From assembly GCF_902150045.1 (NCBI RefSeq), contig NZ_CABFVU010000001.1:248001-312000 (forward strand): a DNA stretch of 64,000 nt, given 5' to 3'. Source of the stretch: Chitinophaga polysaccharea. Lineage in GTDB: Bacteria > Bacteroidota > Bacteroidia > Chitinophagales > Chitinophagaceae. How positions within the stretch are numbered: the first letter of the stretch is position 1; the number at the start of each line of letters is the position of its first letter. Below are positions 8,670-17,416 of this stretch, one piece after another. The position numbers were made by a program, and so were the translations under genes. Below the pieces are notes generated by a model. It saw only the letters and a program-made list of their open reading frames with translations. It was not told the DNA's origin and ran no database searches.

Positions 8670-8713
8670 GGCCGGTTAGCAGTGCTGCAGCACTCTGCCG
8701 GCCATGTTTTTTT
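8670..8713 (+). terminator. Terminator after beta-barrel paralog 1
   Basis: Outer stem GGCCGG (8670-8675) / CCGGCC (8698-8703) encloses a second stem AGTGC/GCACT, followed by seven T residues at 8707-8713. Confidence 0.8.
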
Positions 8714-8806
8714 AGCTACCACTCATCATATTTCGTGGATGTTTAAACATACTCCTGTTACTTTTACGCTGTTGTTGTATCATTATTAAAGTTGCTAAAT
8801 CCACGC

Positions 8807-11275
8807 ATGCGAAATTTTTTCTCACTCATGGTCGTGCTGTTCGTTGCGTCATATAACGTTAACGCACAAACGCCAATTCCCACCGCCCTGAAAATAACGG
8901 GAAAAGTGGCTGATATCGTTACCGGGAAACCAATTGAATATGCTTCCGTAGTACTGCTGAAACAGGCAGACTCCTCTATGGTTACCGGCGCTTATACTTC
9001 GCCTGCAGGCACTTTTTCACTCAATAATATTACACCAGGCATTTATGTGGTGCGCATCACTTTCATGGGATATGAAAAACTGGAAAAAGCAGTACGGGTA
9101 ACGGAAGGGAAAAATACACTTGCCGGCACACTCCGTTTACAACCAGCAGGAAAAGTGCTGAATGCCGTGGAAATTAAAGCGGAAAAACCGGCCTTTTCCA
9201 TGCAGATAGACCGACAGGTATTTGACGCCGGAAATATGATCAATGCAGAAGGCGGCACTGGGACCGATATCTTAAAAAATATTCCCAGTGTGGATGTTGA
9301 CATCGATGATAACATTACACTACGCGGCAAAAGCGTGACGATCTATGTAGATGGCAAGCCCTCTCCTTTCGGGGATGCTAAAACTGCCCTGCAAATGATC
9401 CCTGCCGAAAGTATAGACCGGGTAGAAGTGATCAATAATCCCTCCGCAAAATTTGAAGCCAACGGCAGCGGCGGTATTATCAATATCGTACTGAAAAAGG
9501 ATAAAGCGATCGGCTATAACGTGATGTTCAACGTAGGCGGCGCCACCCGCGGGGAAGGCTTTGGAAGCGCCAATGCCAGCCTGCGTATAAAAAGATTCAA
9601 CTTCTTTGGCAACTACAACGGCCGCTATGAACAGGTGAACGGCAGCGGGAACAGCTTCCGCCAGAACCTGGTAGCAGACAGCAGCGATACCTGGTTCTTC
9701 TCCCAAAAAAGTAAAAATGAAAACAGCAATACCAATAACGGGACCCGTTTCGGATTTGATTTCTTCATGGACGACCACAATACATTCACCCTCTCCCAGG
9801 GGCTGAACTTTAACCACAGCGAGAATGAAGACAATATCCTCCTGAACTATATGGATCAGAAAATGGAATCGCTGCGCAACGGGGAACGCACCAATAACAG
9901 CTATAACCGCAGCAATAATAAAAATACCAATCTCAGTTACAAACATACTTTCGATAAGCCTAACCAGGAGCTCACCGCCTATATCAGCTACAGCGGCAAT
10001 AACAGCAGCAGCGGAAGCAGCTACAATACCCAATATCACATCGCTTCAGTAGATACCCTTCCCAATGCAGACCGACAGCTCAATAAAGGAAAAAACGGCA
10101 ACCGCTTCTGGAACCTGCAGTCGGACTACACCTCACCGCTAGGAAAAAAAGGCAAGCTGGAAGCAGGTGTGAAAGCCACCATGCGGCATATCGACAATGA
10201 TTACCTGGCTACCCTGTTCAACTGGGATGCAGACGATTACCTGGTAAGCCCAACCCTGTCTAATAAATATAATTACGAGGAAGACATATACGCCGGTTAT
10301 ATAAACTTTGCCAATGCCTTTGGTAACCTCGGCTACCAGGTGGGTGTGCGTGCAGAACAATCTCAGCTCAAAGGATATTCCTTTACCAAAGATACCACGG
10401 TGAATAACCGCTTCTTTAACCTGTTCCCAAGCGTATTCCTGAAATACAATATGCCGAAGAACCAGAACCAGAGCCTGGTGTTCAACTACTCCACCCGGAT
10501 AGACCGACCCAATTTTGATCAGCTGCTGCCGTATATCAACAATTCTGATCCCCAGAATATCCGTACCGGTAACCCTGAGCTACAGCCTGCCCTGTCGCAT
10601 AAATTTGAGATCAGCTATTCGGTGTATTACCCGAAAACCAATAATTACCTGAGCACCAGTACTTACTTTGCACAAACCAACGATAATATAGACCGCATCA
10701 GTACCCTGGATACCATTTCCGGCGTTACCACCACCAAACCCATGAACCTGGCTACCCAGCAGAATATGGGCGGGAATGTTTCCTACAGCTTAAACCTTAC
10801 CAAATGGTGGAAAGTATGGGCCAACCTGAACGTAGAGTACAGTAAACTGACCAGCATCTCTGTAAATAATGAAAACTTCAGCTACGGCTTAAATGGAAAT
10901 ACGCAATTTCGTTTACCCGGTAAGTTTAGTGTGGAACTGGGAGGGCATTTCCGCTCCCCCCGTATCCAGCCCCAGGGAACTTTCAAGGCTATGAACGGAA
11001 TAGATCTCGGAATCCGTAAGGAGCTGCTGGAAAGAAAGCTGGTGGTGGCGCTCAATATTTCCGACCTGCTGAACTCACAGCAGTTCAGCTCTCATTATGA
11101 AACCAATACCTTTATACAGGATTACGAGCGGAAGCGCGTTACCCGCTTTATCCGCCTGAACATACGTTACCGTTTCGGGAAAATGGATCCAAACCTGTTC
11201 AAGAAAAAGAAACCACAGGAAGAAGAAGAAAAACAGGAAGAAGAAAAGCCCAAAGAGGGCACAGGCCGGCTTTGA
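8807..11275 (+). CDS. Outer-membrane beta-barrel protein with carboxypeptidase-regulatory-like domain (paralog 2)
   Basis: 822 residues, the same architecture as the preceding gene: signal peptide (MRNFFSLMVVLFVASYNVNA), regulatory domain starting ITGKVADIVTGKPIEYASVV, plug-like region (GGTGTDILKNIPSVDVDIDD, NPSAKFEANGSGGIINIVLK) and a barrel ending IRYRFGKMDPN. Many segments align directly with paralog 1 (SRRVNRPNFFQLIPY versus STRIDRPNFDQLLPY), so the two arose by tandem duplication. It lacks the glycine tract and instead ends in a charged tail rich in E, K and P (KKPQEEEEKQEEEK). The ATG at 8807 is preferred over an in-frame TTG at 8792. A terminator separates it from paralog 1, so it likely has its own promoter, but I see no good TAnnTTTG upstream. 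Confidence 0.87.
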   Translation: MRNFFSLMVVLFVASYNVNAQTPIPTALKITGKVADIVTGKPIEYASVVLLKQADSSMVTGAYTSPAGTFSLNNITPGIYVVRITFMGYEKLEKAVRVTEGKNTLAGTLRLQPAGKVLNAVEIKAEKPAFSMQIDRQVFDAGNMINAEGGTGTDILKNIPSVDVDIDDNITLRGKSVTIYVDGKPSPFGDAKTALQMIPAESIDRVEVINNPSAKFEANGSGGIINIVLKKDKAIGYNVMFNVGGATRGEGFGSANASLRIKRFNFFGNYNGRYEQVNGSGNSFRQNLVADSSDTWFFSQKSKNENSNTNNGTRFGFDFFMDDHNTFTLSQGLNFNHSENEDNILLNYMDQKMESLRNGERTNNSYNRSNNKNTNLSYKHTFDKPNQELTAYISYSGNNSSSGSSYNTQYHIASVDTLPNADRQLNKGKNGNRFWNLQSDYTSPLGKKGKLEAGVKATMRHIDNDYLATLFNWDADDYLVSPTLSNKYNYEEDIYAGYINFANAFGNLGYQVGVRAEQSQLKGYSFTKDTTVNNRFFNLFPSVFLKYNMPKNQNQSLVFNYSTRIDRPNFDQLLPYINNSDPQNIRTGNPELQPALSHKFEISYSVYYPKTNNYLSTSTYFAQTNDNIDRISTLDTISGVTTTKPMNLATQQNMGGNVSYSLNLTKWWKVWANLNVEYSKLTSISVNNENFSYGLNGNTQFRLPGKFSVELGGHFRSPRIQPQGTFKAMNGIDLGIRKELLERKLVVALNISDLLNSQQFSSHYETNTFIQDYERKRVTRFIRLNIRYRFGKMDPNLFKKKKPQEEEEKQEEEKPKEGTGRL

Positions 11276-11286
11276 TCAGCATTCGG

Positions 11287-11318
11287 GGCAGGGGATCATA
11301 CCCCTGCCTTATTTTTTT
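11287..11318 (+). terminator. Terminator after beta-barrel paralog 2
   Basis: Stem GGCAGGGG (11287-11294) / CCCCTGCC (11301-11308), loop ATCATA, then TTATTTTTTT. It overlaps the last codons of the convergent methyltransferase gene. Confidence 0.85.
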
Positions 11319-11962
11319 CCCGCCAGCATGGGCACAAAAGAGAAGTTATCGAACAGTTCCTGCTCGTTCTCGGTTTCACTGATTTTTGTGATCCGCAGCA
11401 TACGCTGCACCTCCTGCCCGCCCACAGGAATTACCATCTTCCCTCCTATTTTCAGCTGCTGCAGTAATTTTTCAGGAATATGCGGCGCGGCGGCAGTAAC
11501 CAGCACTTTATCGAAAGGCGCATAGGTAGACAAGCCCTCATAACCATCTCCATAAAAAAACCGGAGATTGCGATATTGGGCTTTAAAAGGAAAATGCTTT
11601 ACCTGGTCAAACAGCTTGCGTTGCCGCTCTATTGTAAATACATTGGCTTTCAACTCAGCCAGCACACAGGCCTGGTAGGCGCTGCCGGTGCCTATTTCAA
11701 GCACCTTTTCGTAAGGTTTAACCTCCAGGAGCTGCGTTTGATAGGCTACTGTATATGGCTGTGAAATGGTTTGCCCCTCCCCGATAGGGAAGGCCCTGTC
11801 GTCGTAGGCTATACTTTCAAAAGCCGTATCAAGGAAAAAATGCCTGGGAATATTGCCAATAGCCGCCAGGACGCTTTCATCTGTAATACCTTTCTGACGG
11901 ATACTATCAACTAGCTGTTTACGTAATCCTTTTTGTTTATAAGTATCTTCATACCGCCTCAT
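11309..11962 (-). CDS. pcm: Protein-L-isoaspartate O-methyltransferase
   Basis: Uses S-adenosylmethionine to methylate isoaspartyl residues in damaged proteins, starting their repair. 217 residues, normal family length. SAM-binding motif I is VLEIGTGSAYQACVL; the family-specific block FPIGEGQTISQPYTVA, which shapes the isoaspartyl site, is intact, as are KVLVTAAAPHIPEKLLQQL and GGKMVIPVG. Start: ATG at 11962 (MRRYEDTYK); an upstream TTG would add six residues. A -7 element (TAATTTTG, 11968-11975 on the complement) lies only five bases before this ATG, with TTG 18 nt further up, so the message may be leaderless. Divergent from the phosphohexomutase gene. Confidence 0.92.
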   Translation of the reverse strand: MRRYEDTYKQKGLRKQLVDSIRQKGITDESVLAAIGNIPRHFFLDTAFESIAYDDRAFPIGEGQTISQPYTVAYQTQLLEVKPYEKVLEIGTGSAYQACVLAELKANVFTIERQRKLFDQVKHFPFKAQYRNLRFFYGDGYEGLSTYAPFDKVLVTAAAPHIPEKLLQQLKIGGKMVIPVGGQEVQRMLRITKISETENEQELFDNFSFVPMLAGKK

Positions 11963-11967
11963 GGCCG

Positions 11968-11996
11968 CAAAATTAACCAATACAAGGGATTTTCAA
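11968..11996 (-). promoter_or_regulatory. Promoter of pcm abutting its start codon
   Basis: On the minus strand TTG (11994-11996), 18-nt spacer, TAATTTTG (11968-11975). Five bases separate the -7 element from the ATG. Confidence 0.55.
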
Positions 11997-12086
11997 TGTA
12001 TTTTGAAATCGGTAATTTCACACATTCATTTTTTTATTTTTACTTTACAATCCATTTTAGCACTTACGGCTCACAAAAAAAAGACC

Positions 12087-13811
12087 ATGGATATAAATAT
12101 TCAAAGCAAAGTAGACCAATGGCTCAACGGTAATTACGACGCTGAAACCGTTGCCACACTGAAGAAAATGCAGGAGGGAAACCCCGATGAACTCAACGAC
12201 GCCTTTTACCGTAACCTCGAATTCGGCACCGGTGGCCTCAGGGGCATTATGGGCGTTGGTACCAACCGCATGAATAAATATACTCTTGGAATGGCCACCC
12301 AGGGCTTCGCCAATTATCTCAAAAAAACCTTTACCGGCGAAATCAAGGTAGCCATTGCACACGATAGCCGCAATAACGCCCGCTTTTTTGCCGAAACCGT
12401 TGCCAATGTTTTCGCTGCCAACGATATCAAAGTGTTTCTTTTTGAAAGCCTGCGCCCTACCCCGGAGCTTTCTTTCACCATCCGCCACCTGAAATGCCAG
12501 GGAGGTGTAGTGCTCACCGCCTCTCACAACCCTAAGGAATACAATGGATACAAGGCCTACTGGAACGATGGCGCCCAGCTGGTGCCACCGCACGATAACA
12601 ACGTGATCCGTGAAGTGGAAAACATCGTTTCCCCGGATGATGTGAAATGGACCGGCGGCGAAGCCAATATCACCCTCATCGGGAAAGAAGTGGACGAAGC
12701 CTACCGCAAAGAGCTGCTCAGCCTGTCCATCAACCCGGACATCAACAAACAACAGCACGATCTTAAAATAGTATATACGCCCATTCACGGTACCGGTATC
12801 ACCCAGGTACCCCAGCTGCTGGAACAATACGGTTTTACCAATGTAAACATTGTACAGGAGCAGGCTACCCCGGATGGTAACTTCCCTACCGTAGTGTATC
12901 CTAACCCTGAAGAATCCGAAGCCATGAACCTGGGCCTCAAAAAGGCCAAAGAACTGGATGCGGATATCCTCCTGGGCACCGACCCCGATGCAGATCGTGT
13001 AGGCATTGCCGTGAAAGACCTGAAAGGCGAATGGATCCTGCTCAATGGTAACCAGACCGGCGTACTGCTGTTTAACTACATCGTGGAAAACCGTAAAAGC
13101 AAAGGCCTCGCCAAAGCAAACGACTATATTGCCAAAACCGTGGTAACATCCGACCTGATCGATGTGTTTGCCGCTAAAAACAATATTACCTGCTATAATG
13201 TGCTCACCGGCTTCAAATGGATCGCTGACCTGATCCGCCGCAAAGAGCCAAAGGAAAACTTTATCTGCGGTGGTGAGGAATCTTACGGATATATGATTGG
13301 CCAGAATGTGCGCGATAAAGACGCTATTGCTTCTGTAGCCATGATCTGTGAAATGGCCGCCTATGCGCGCAGTCAGGGTAAAACCCTGTTTGAGCAGCTG
13401 ATCGGCATCTATGTACGTTATGGCTATTACATGGAAAGTTTGATCTCCATTACCAAGAAGGGCATGAGAGGCGCCGAGGAAATTGCCGAAATGATGCGCG
13501 GATACCGCGAAAATCCACCGGTTACCATCAACGGCTCACCGGTTGTAACCCTTTACGATTACCAGCTGCAGCAGATCAGGGACATCAAAACCGGCAACAT
13601 CAAAGCGCTGGACCTCCCTAAATCCAATGTGCTGCAGTTTATATTGGAAGATGGCAGCAAAATATCCGCCCGTCCATCCGGTACTGAACCAAAGATCAAA
13701 TTTTACTTCAGCGTAAACGCCCCGTTAGCCAACGCAGGTGAATACGACAAGGTGACCGCTGAACTGAATCAGAAGATAAACGGCATTATTCAAGATCTGA
13801 AACTGAAATAA
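12087..13811 (+). CDS. Phospho-sugar mutase (phosphoglucomutase/phosphomannomutase family)
   Basis: Interconverts hexose 1- and 6-phosphates, supplying sugar nucleotide synthesis for envelope glycans. 574 residues, typical of the long PgcA/PGM2-like branch. All four active-site loops are present in order: phosphoserine loop TASHNPKEYNG (Ser near residue 146), metal loop GTDPDADRVGIA, sugar-specificity loop GGEESYGY and phosphate-binding loop RPSGTEPKIKFY. GGEESYG is typical of enzymes acting on glucose phosphates. The open frame extends upstream to an ATG at 11961 that overlaps pcm; that N-terminal extension is not protein-like, so I start at MDINIQSKVDQWL, position 12087. Exact substrate (glucose, mannose or both) is not decidable here. 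Confidence 0.92.
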   Translation: MDINIQSKVDQWLNGNYDAETVATLKKMQEGNPDELNDAFYRNLEFGTGGLRGIMGVGTNRMNKYTLGMATQGFANYLKKTFTGEIKVAIAHDSRNNARFFAETVANVFAANDIKVFLFESLRPTPELSFTIRHLKCQGGVVLTASHNPKEYNGYKAYWNDGAQLVPPHDNNVIREVENIVSPDDVKWTGGEANITLIGKEVDEAYRKELLSLSINPDINKQQHDLKIVYTPIHGTGITQVPQLLEQYGFTNVNIVQEQATPDGNFPTVVYPNPEESEAMNLGLKKAKELDADILLGTDPDADRVGIAVKDLKGEWILLNGNQTGVLLFNYIVENRKSKGLAKANDYIAKTVVTSDLIDVFAAKNNITCYNVLTGFKWIADLIRRKEPKENFICGGEESYGYMIGQNVRDKDAIASVAMICEMAAYARSQGKTLFEQLIGIYVRYGYYMESLISITKKGMRGAEEIAEMMRGYRENPPVTINGSPVVTLYDYQLQQIRDIKTGNIKALDLPKSNVLQFILEDGSKISARPSGTEPKIKFYFSVNAPLANAGEYDKVTAELNQKINGIIQDLKLK

Positions 13812-13840
13812 GCCACCGTCATCTGGAATGATGATACAAC

Positions 13841-13885
13841 CCGGGAATGTTGAAAGAAGAACTCCGCCCTTTTCAGCATTCCCGG
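13841..13885 (+). other. Long hairpin between the mutase and DUF2279 genes
   Basis: CCGGGAATGTTGAAA (13841-13855) pairs with TTTCAGCATTCCCGG (13871-13885), 15 bp with one mismatch or wobble and a 15-nt loop. No T-run follows. It is 30 nt after the mutase stop and 18 nt before the DUF2279 start, so it is either a weak terminator or a leader structure. Confidence 0.6.
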
Positions 13886-13903
13886 TATTGTTTTGATACC
13901 CGA

Positions 13904-14842
13904 ATGAAAAAACCACTGCTTATCCTGATCCTGTTACTGCCTTTCATTGGCAGCATGGCACAAAAAAAAGTGCCTTTTTCCACTATACCCGATACTACCA
14001 TCACCTCACGCGTATGGATCCTGAGCGGTGCTACTGCAGCCCTTTATGGCGCTGGACTGGCAGCCCTCAATACCGCCTGGTATAAAGGATATCCTAGGGA
14101 AGGCTTCCATTTTTTTAATGATATGGGAGAATGGAACCAGGTAGATAAGGCCGGGCATATTTTCAGCGCTTACTTTATTGGTAAATACAGCAGGGAGATG
14201 TGGCGCTGGTCGGGGTTACCACGGAAAAAACAGATATGGATCGGTGGCCTGAGCGGGTTTGCCTATCAGTCGGTGGTGGAAGTACTGGACGGTTACTCTT
14301 CCGAGTGGGGATTTTCCTGGGGAGATATGGGCGCCAACGCCGTTGGCTCAGCCCTGCTCATCGGCCAGGAACTTGCCTGGAATGAACAACGCATCCAGCT
14401 TAAGTTTTCCGCGCATCCCCAGCATTACGACGATCCCGTGCTGCAGCACAAAGCAGATCAGCTGTTTGGCACTACTTTCTGGGAAAGGACCCTGAAGGAT
14501 TATAACGGGCAAACATACTGGTTATCTGTAAACCTGTATTCTTTCCGGAAAGAAAGCCGCCTCCCCAAATGGCTGAATATTGCGGTGGGATACGGTTCAC
14601 AGGGAATGCTGGGAGGCCGCGATAACACCTGGACAGATGAACATGGCATCCGCCACGATTACAGCCAGCTTCAGCGTGTGCGGCTGTTCTACCTTTCACC
14701 GGATGTGGATTTCACAAAAATACCCACCCGCAAAAAAGGCGTTAAAGTGATATTCCAGGTATTGAATATGCTGAAGTTCCCGGCGCCTGCCTTTGAAATC
14801 AATTCAAAAGGGAATGTAAGGCTGCACGCCGTTTATTTCTGA
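13904..14842 (+). CDS. DUF2279 family exported protein
   Basis: 312 residues with signal peptide MKKPLLILILLLPFIGSMAQ. A hydrophobic segment follows (VWILSGATAALYGAGLAAL), then the conserved block DMGEWNQVDKAGHIFSAYF and DGYSSEWGFSWGDMGANAVG, which I associate with DUF2279, a Bacteroidota family of predicted periplasmic or membrane proteins resembling VanZ-like hydrophobic helices. No enzymatic function is known. An in-frame ATG at 13847 would add 19 residues read through the hairpin; the ATG at 13904 gives a proper signal peptide. It converges with the phosphoribosyltransferase gene, with only 4 bp between stops. Confidence 0.75.
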   Translation: MKKPLLILILLLPFIGSMAQKKVPFSTIPDTTITSRVWILSGATAALYGAGLAALNTAWYKGYPREGFHFFNDMGEWNQVDKAGHIFSAYFIGKYSREMWRWSGLPRKKQIWIGGLSGFAYQSVVEVLDGYSSEWGFSWGDMGANAVGSALLIGQELAWNEQRIQLKFSAHPQHYDDPVLQHKADQLFGTTFWERTLKDYNGQTYWLSVNLYSFRKESRLPKWLNIAVGYGSQGMLGGRDNTWTDEHGIRHDYSQLQRVRLFYLSPDVDFTKIPTRKKGVKVIFQVLNMLKFPAPAFEINSKGNVRLHAVYF

Positions 14843-14846
14843 TCCC

Positions 14847-15344
14847 TTATTCAAAATAAGCGGATACGATCTCCTCCCCGTTCATCTCCACCAGCACCAT
14901 ATCCTGTAAAGTAGTGGCCAGTGAATACCCGACAAAATCAACGGATAAAGGGAAGGATTTATGCTTACGGTCTACCAGCACGGCTGTCTGGATCTTTTTA
15001 GGCAGGAATTCCAGCAACGGTTTCAACGCATACAGCATGGTACGGCCGGAGTTGGCCACATCATCTACCACTACCACTACTTTATTATTAAAGTCTATTC
15101 CCTCGGATACGATCACTTCACCTGGATGCTGCTTATCCAGGCGCAGTTCTATTATATGGATTTTCAGGGGAGATATCTGTTCCAGGATAGCGGCCAGCTT
15201 ATGGGCTATGATCACGCCACGGTCCCAGATACCGGCTAATATAATATCGGTACCATCGCTGTTGTGCTCATAAATTTCATAAGCGATACGCTCAATTTTC
15301 TTTTGAATGATATCCTGTGTTAGAATGATGTTCCTGCTTTCCAT
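14847..15344 (-). CDS. Phosphoribosyltransferase family protein (PyrR-like)
   Basis: 165-residue type I phosphoribosyltransferase. The PRPP-binding loop is VVVVVDDVANSGRTMLYAL, and the N-terminal half has the expected hydrophobic strands (ILAGIWDRGVIIAHKL). C-terminal DRKHKSFPLSVDFVGYSLAT resembles PyrR/uracil phosphoribosyltransferase-type proteins. It may act in pyrimidine salvage or regulation. No PyrR-type RNA attenuator and no pyr genes are nearby, so the PyrR name is not adopted. Start at the ATG 15344 (MESRNIILTQ) rather than six residues upstream. Confidence 0.8.
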   Translation of the reverse strand: MESRNIILTQDIIQKKIERIAYEIYEHNSDGTDIILAGIWDRGVIIAHKLAAILEQISPLKIHIIELRLDKQHPGEVIVSEGIDFNNKVVVVVDDVANSGRTMLYALKPLLEFLPKKIQTAVLVDRKHKSFPLSVDFVGYSLATTLQDMVLVEMNGEEIVSAYFE

Positions 15345-15430
15345 GAGTGCAAAAATAAGCAATTAGCATTAGCAGTCAGCACTTCGCAAAAAAATCAAAT
15401 ACCTTGTAGTAACAACTGACAAAAAATAAA

Positions 15431-15481
15431 AATCAGGCTAATCAGCATAATCATTCTAATCCTGAGTCAGACAAATTCCGC
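15431..15481. repeat. Single diverged arm of the 3-kb palindrome element
   Basis: Contains ATCCTGAGTCAGACAAA followed by TTCCGC, matching the right outer arm at 3229-3261 with small changes, preceded by AATCAGCATAATCATT-like sequence that also resembles it. It lies in the gap upstream of the Fe-S membrane subunit. No matching inverted partner is visible here. A small GC-rich palindrome (CGCCGGAGGCG) follows at about 15484. Confidence 0.75.
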
Positions 15482-15546
15482 ATCGCCGGAGGCGATCCAC
15501 GCGTTTAGCCAAAAAAGACATAAATTAGGGAGTCAAATCTGAGCTA

Positions 15547-16863
15547 ATGCGAATCGTACAAGAATTATTATTTGTGATCCTATTCGGAACCGCGGTATAT
15601 CTTTTTGCCCAAAAGGCAAGCCGGATAAGGAAAAACATATTACTGGGGCGTGATAAGGACCTTAGCGATCATCCGGATCTGCGGTGGAAAAATCTCCTGC
15701 TGCTGGCTTTTGGCCAGAAAAAGATGTTCCGTAACCCACTGGTAGCTGTACTCCACTTTTTCGTATATGCGGGGTTCCTGATCATTAACATTGAGATCCT
15801 GGAAATCATCCTCGACGGTATTCTTGGTACGCATCGTTTATTCGTTCCCGTATTAGACGCCGTTTACCCGGTGCTCATCGGTTTATTTGAAGTGCTCGCC
15901 ATATTGGTGATTGCCGGTTGCGCCATTTTCCTGGTGCGCAGGAACATATTAAAGCTGAAACGTTTCATGAGCCGGGACCTGAACGGGTGGCCCCGGTCGG
16001 ACGCCAACTATATCCTGATCACCGAAATAGTGCTGATGCTGCTGTTCCTCACCATGAACACGGCCGACCAGGCCCTGCAGGCAAAAGGCGCCACGCATTA
16101 TGTGGCAACCGGTAACTTCTGGATATCAGGTATGTTCGCCCCGCTGCTGAGCGGTATGTCTGAAAGTGCACTGGTAGCGCTGGAACGCGGCTGCTGGTGG
16201 CTGCACATTATAGGCGTGCTTGCTTTCCTTAACTATCTCCCCTACTCCAAGCACCTGCATATTATCCTCGCCTTCCCGAATGCATACTATGCCAGCCTGG
16301 AGCCCAAAGGCGAAATGGAGAATATGCCTGCTGTACAACATGAAGTTCAGCTGATGCTGCAACCGGAACTGGCTGCCAATGCGCCCGCCTCCGATACCAT
16401 GCCTAAATTCGGCGCCAAAGACGTAACAGACCTTACCTGGAAAAATCTTTTGGATGCATACAGCTGCACGGAATGCGGCCGCTGCACCGCTGCCTGCCCG
16501 GCTAATATTACAGGCAAGCTCCTGTCGCCCCGCAAAATAATGATGGATACCCGCGACCGCCTTGAAGAAGTAGGCCGCAACATCAAAGCCAATGGCGGTT
16601 CCTTTAAAGATGATGGCAAAGCCCTGCTGCGCGATTATATCCTGGAAGAAGAACTGCGCGCCTGCACCACCTGCAATGCCTGCGTACAGGAATGCCCGGT
16701 GAGCATCAACCCGCTTGATATTATCCTCCAGCTGCGCCGCCACCTGGTAATGGAAGAATCCAGCGCACCAGCGGAATGGACGGGCATGTTCAGCAATATT
16801 GAAAATAATATGGCTCCCTGGAAGTTCAGTATGGACGACCGGGATAAATGGACCGGGGAATAA
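15547..16863 (+). CDS. Membrane-anchored 4Fe-4S dicluster protein (HdrC/GlpC-like)
   Basis: 438 residues. The N-terminal 240 residues hold about five to six membrane segments (VQELLFVILFGTAVYLF, VAVLHFFVYAGFLIINIEI, VLIGLFEVLAILVIAGCAIF, WWLHIIGVLAFLNYL) resembling a NarI/DsrM-type quinone-linked subunit. The C-terminal part carries two ferredoxin clusters: CTECGRCTAACPA near residue 305 and CTTCNACVQECPV near residue 372. It should pass electrons between a membrane carrier and a soluble CCG-type Fe-S partner. In other Bacteroidota that partner is usually the next gene; here the only candidate is at 28930, 12 kb away on the same strand. The physiological donor or acceptor is unknown. Confidence 0.85.
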   Translation: MRIVQELLFVILFGTAVYLFAQKASRIRKNILLGRDKDLSDHPDLRWKNLLLLAFGQKKMFRNPLVAVLHFFVYAGFLIINIEILEIILDGILGTHRLFVPVLDAVYPVLIGLFEVLAILVIAGCAIFLVRRNILKLKRFMSRDLNGWPRSDANYILITEIVLMLLFLTMNTADQALQAKGATHYVATGNFWISGMFAPLLSGMSESALVALERGCWWLHIIGVLAFLNYLPYSKHLHIILAFPNAYYASLEPKGEMENMPAVQHEVQLMLQPELAANAPASDTMPKFGAKDVTDLTWKNLLDAYSCTECGRCTAACPANITGKLLSPRKIMMDTRDRLEEVGRNIKANGGSFKDDGKALLRDYILEEELRACTTCNACVQECPVSINPLDIILQLRRHLVMEESSAPAEWTGMFSNIENNMAPWKFSMDDRDKWTGE

Positions 16864-17293
16864 AGGATATAAAAAGTAATTCTTACCCACTTTCCATTGT
16901 TAGCTGATACCCAATGAAGAGGAAGTTTATGTGATCTTCATACCTCTAAAAATATCTTATTAGGAGCAATGTAACTTACAGCTATGATCACCATATGAAG
17001 TTTACACAGTTATCTTAATGCTCCCTTTGATTTTTATCACTGACACCGAGGTTATTCAACCTAACCATCGTGAAAACTTATCGGAATGTTATCTGCGAAT
17101 TCGCATACTATCGGGTACCATTTTACCTTCCGTTACACCAGAAGTAGTTAAAATCCAAACTGGTGATAACCAATATAAAGAATCCTTTTTGTTTAGCAAA
17201 TCGCCTTTCCCAAATTCAAACATGCAGGATTAAGGTCGTTTCCATTTGCAAATAATACAGATCCATCGGAGCGTTTGTTTAAATAAATGTATC
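16864..17293. other. Intergenic region, no convincing gene
   Basis: AT-rich sequence after the Fe-S subunit. A 71-codon frame (17018-17233) has no recognisable features. Short imperfect hairpins are visible around 16915-16950. This is the probable left edge of the accessory block. Confidence 0.5.
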
Positions 17294-17416
17294 CCCCGGC
17301 AAAGTGCATCTTCCCTAATGTCATCAAATGATCTAATTTGCCTTCTAAATATTAGTGATGACAAATTAGATCATTTGATGACACCAGGGAAGACGGGAAG
17401 ATGCACTTTGTCGGGG
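17294..17416. repeat. 123-bp two-tier palindrome
   Basis: Inner arms 17319-17340 and 17362-17383 are perfect 22-nt inverted repeats. Outer arms begin CCCCGGCAAAGTGCATC (17294) and end with its complement (17416) with one mismatch over 22 nt; the right side has about 11 extra bases. Sequence is unrelated to the 3-kb element. It provides the last codons and stop of the frameshifted gene at 17371-17966 and could serve as its terminator. Confidence 0.8.

Noticed and set aside
9320-10039. 239-codon minus-strand frame inside beta-barrel paralog 2
   Set aside because: Antisense shadow of a strongly supported outer-membrane gene; its valine/alanine richness mirrors the sense codons.
12057-12827. 256-codon minus-strand frame inside the phosphohexomutase gene
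   Set aside because: Complement of a gene with all active-site motifs intact.
14847-15344. Naming the phosphoribosyltransferase pyrR
   Set aside because: PRPP motif is clear, but there is no pyr operon or attenuator and the length and C-terminus are not diagnostic.
16126-16890. 254-codon minus-strand frame across the Fe-S membrane subunit
   Set aside because: Antisense to clear CxxCxxC motifs; no independent domain.
17018-17233. 71-codon plus-strand frame after the Fe-S subunit
   Set aside because: No domain, signal or composition support; not reported as a gene.
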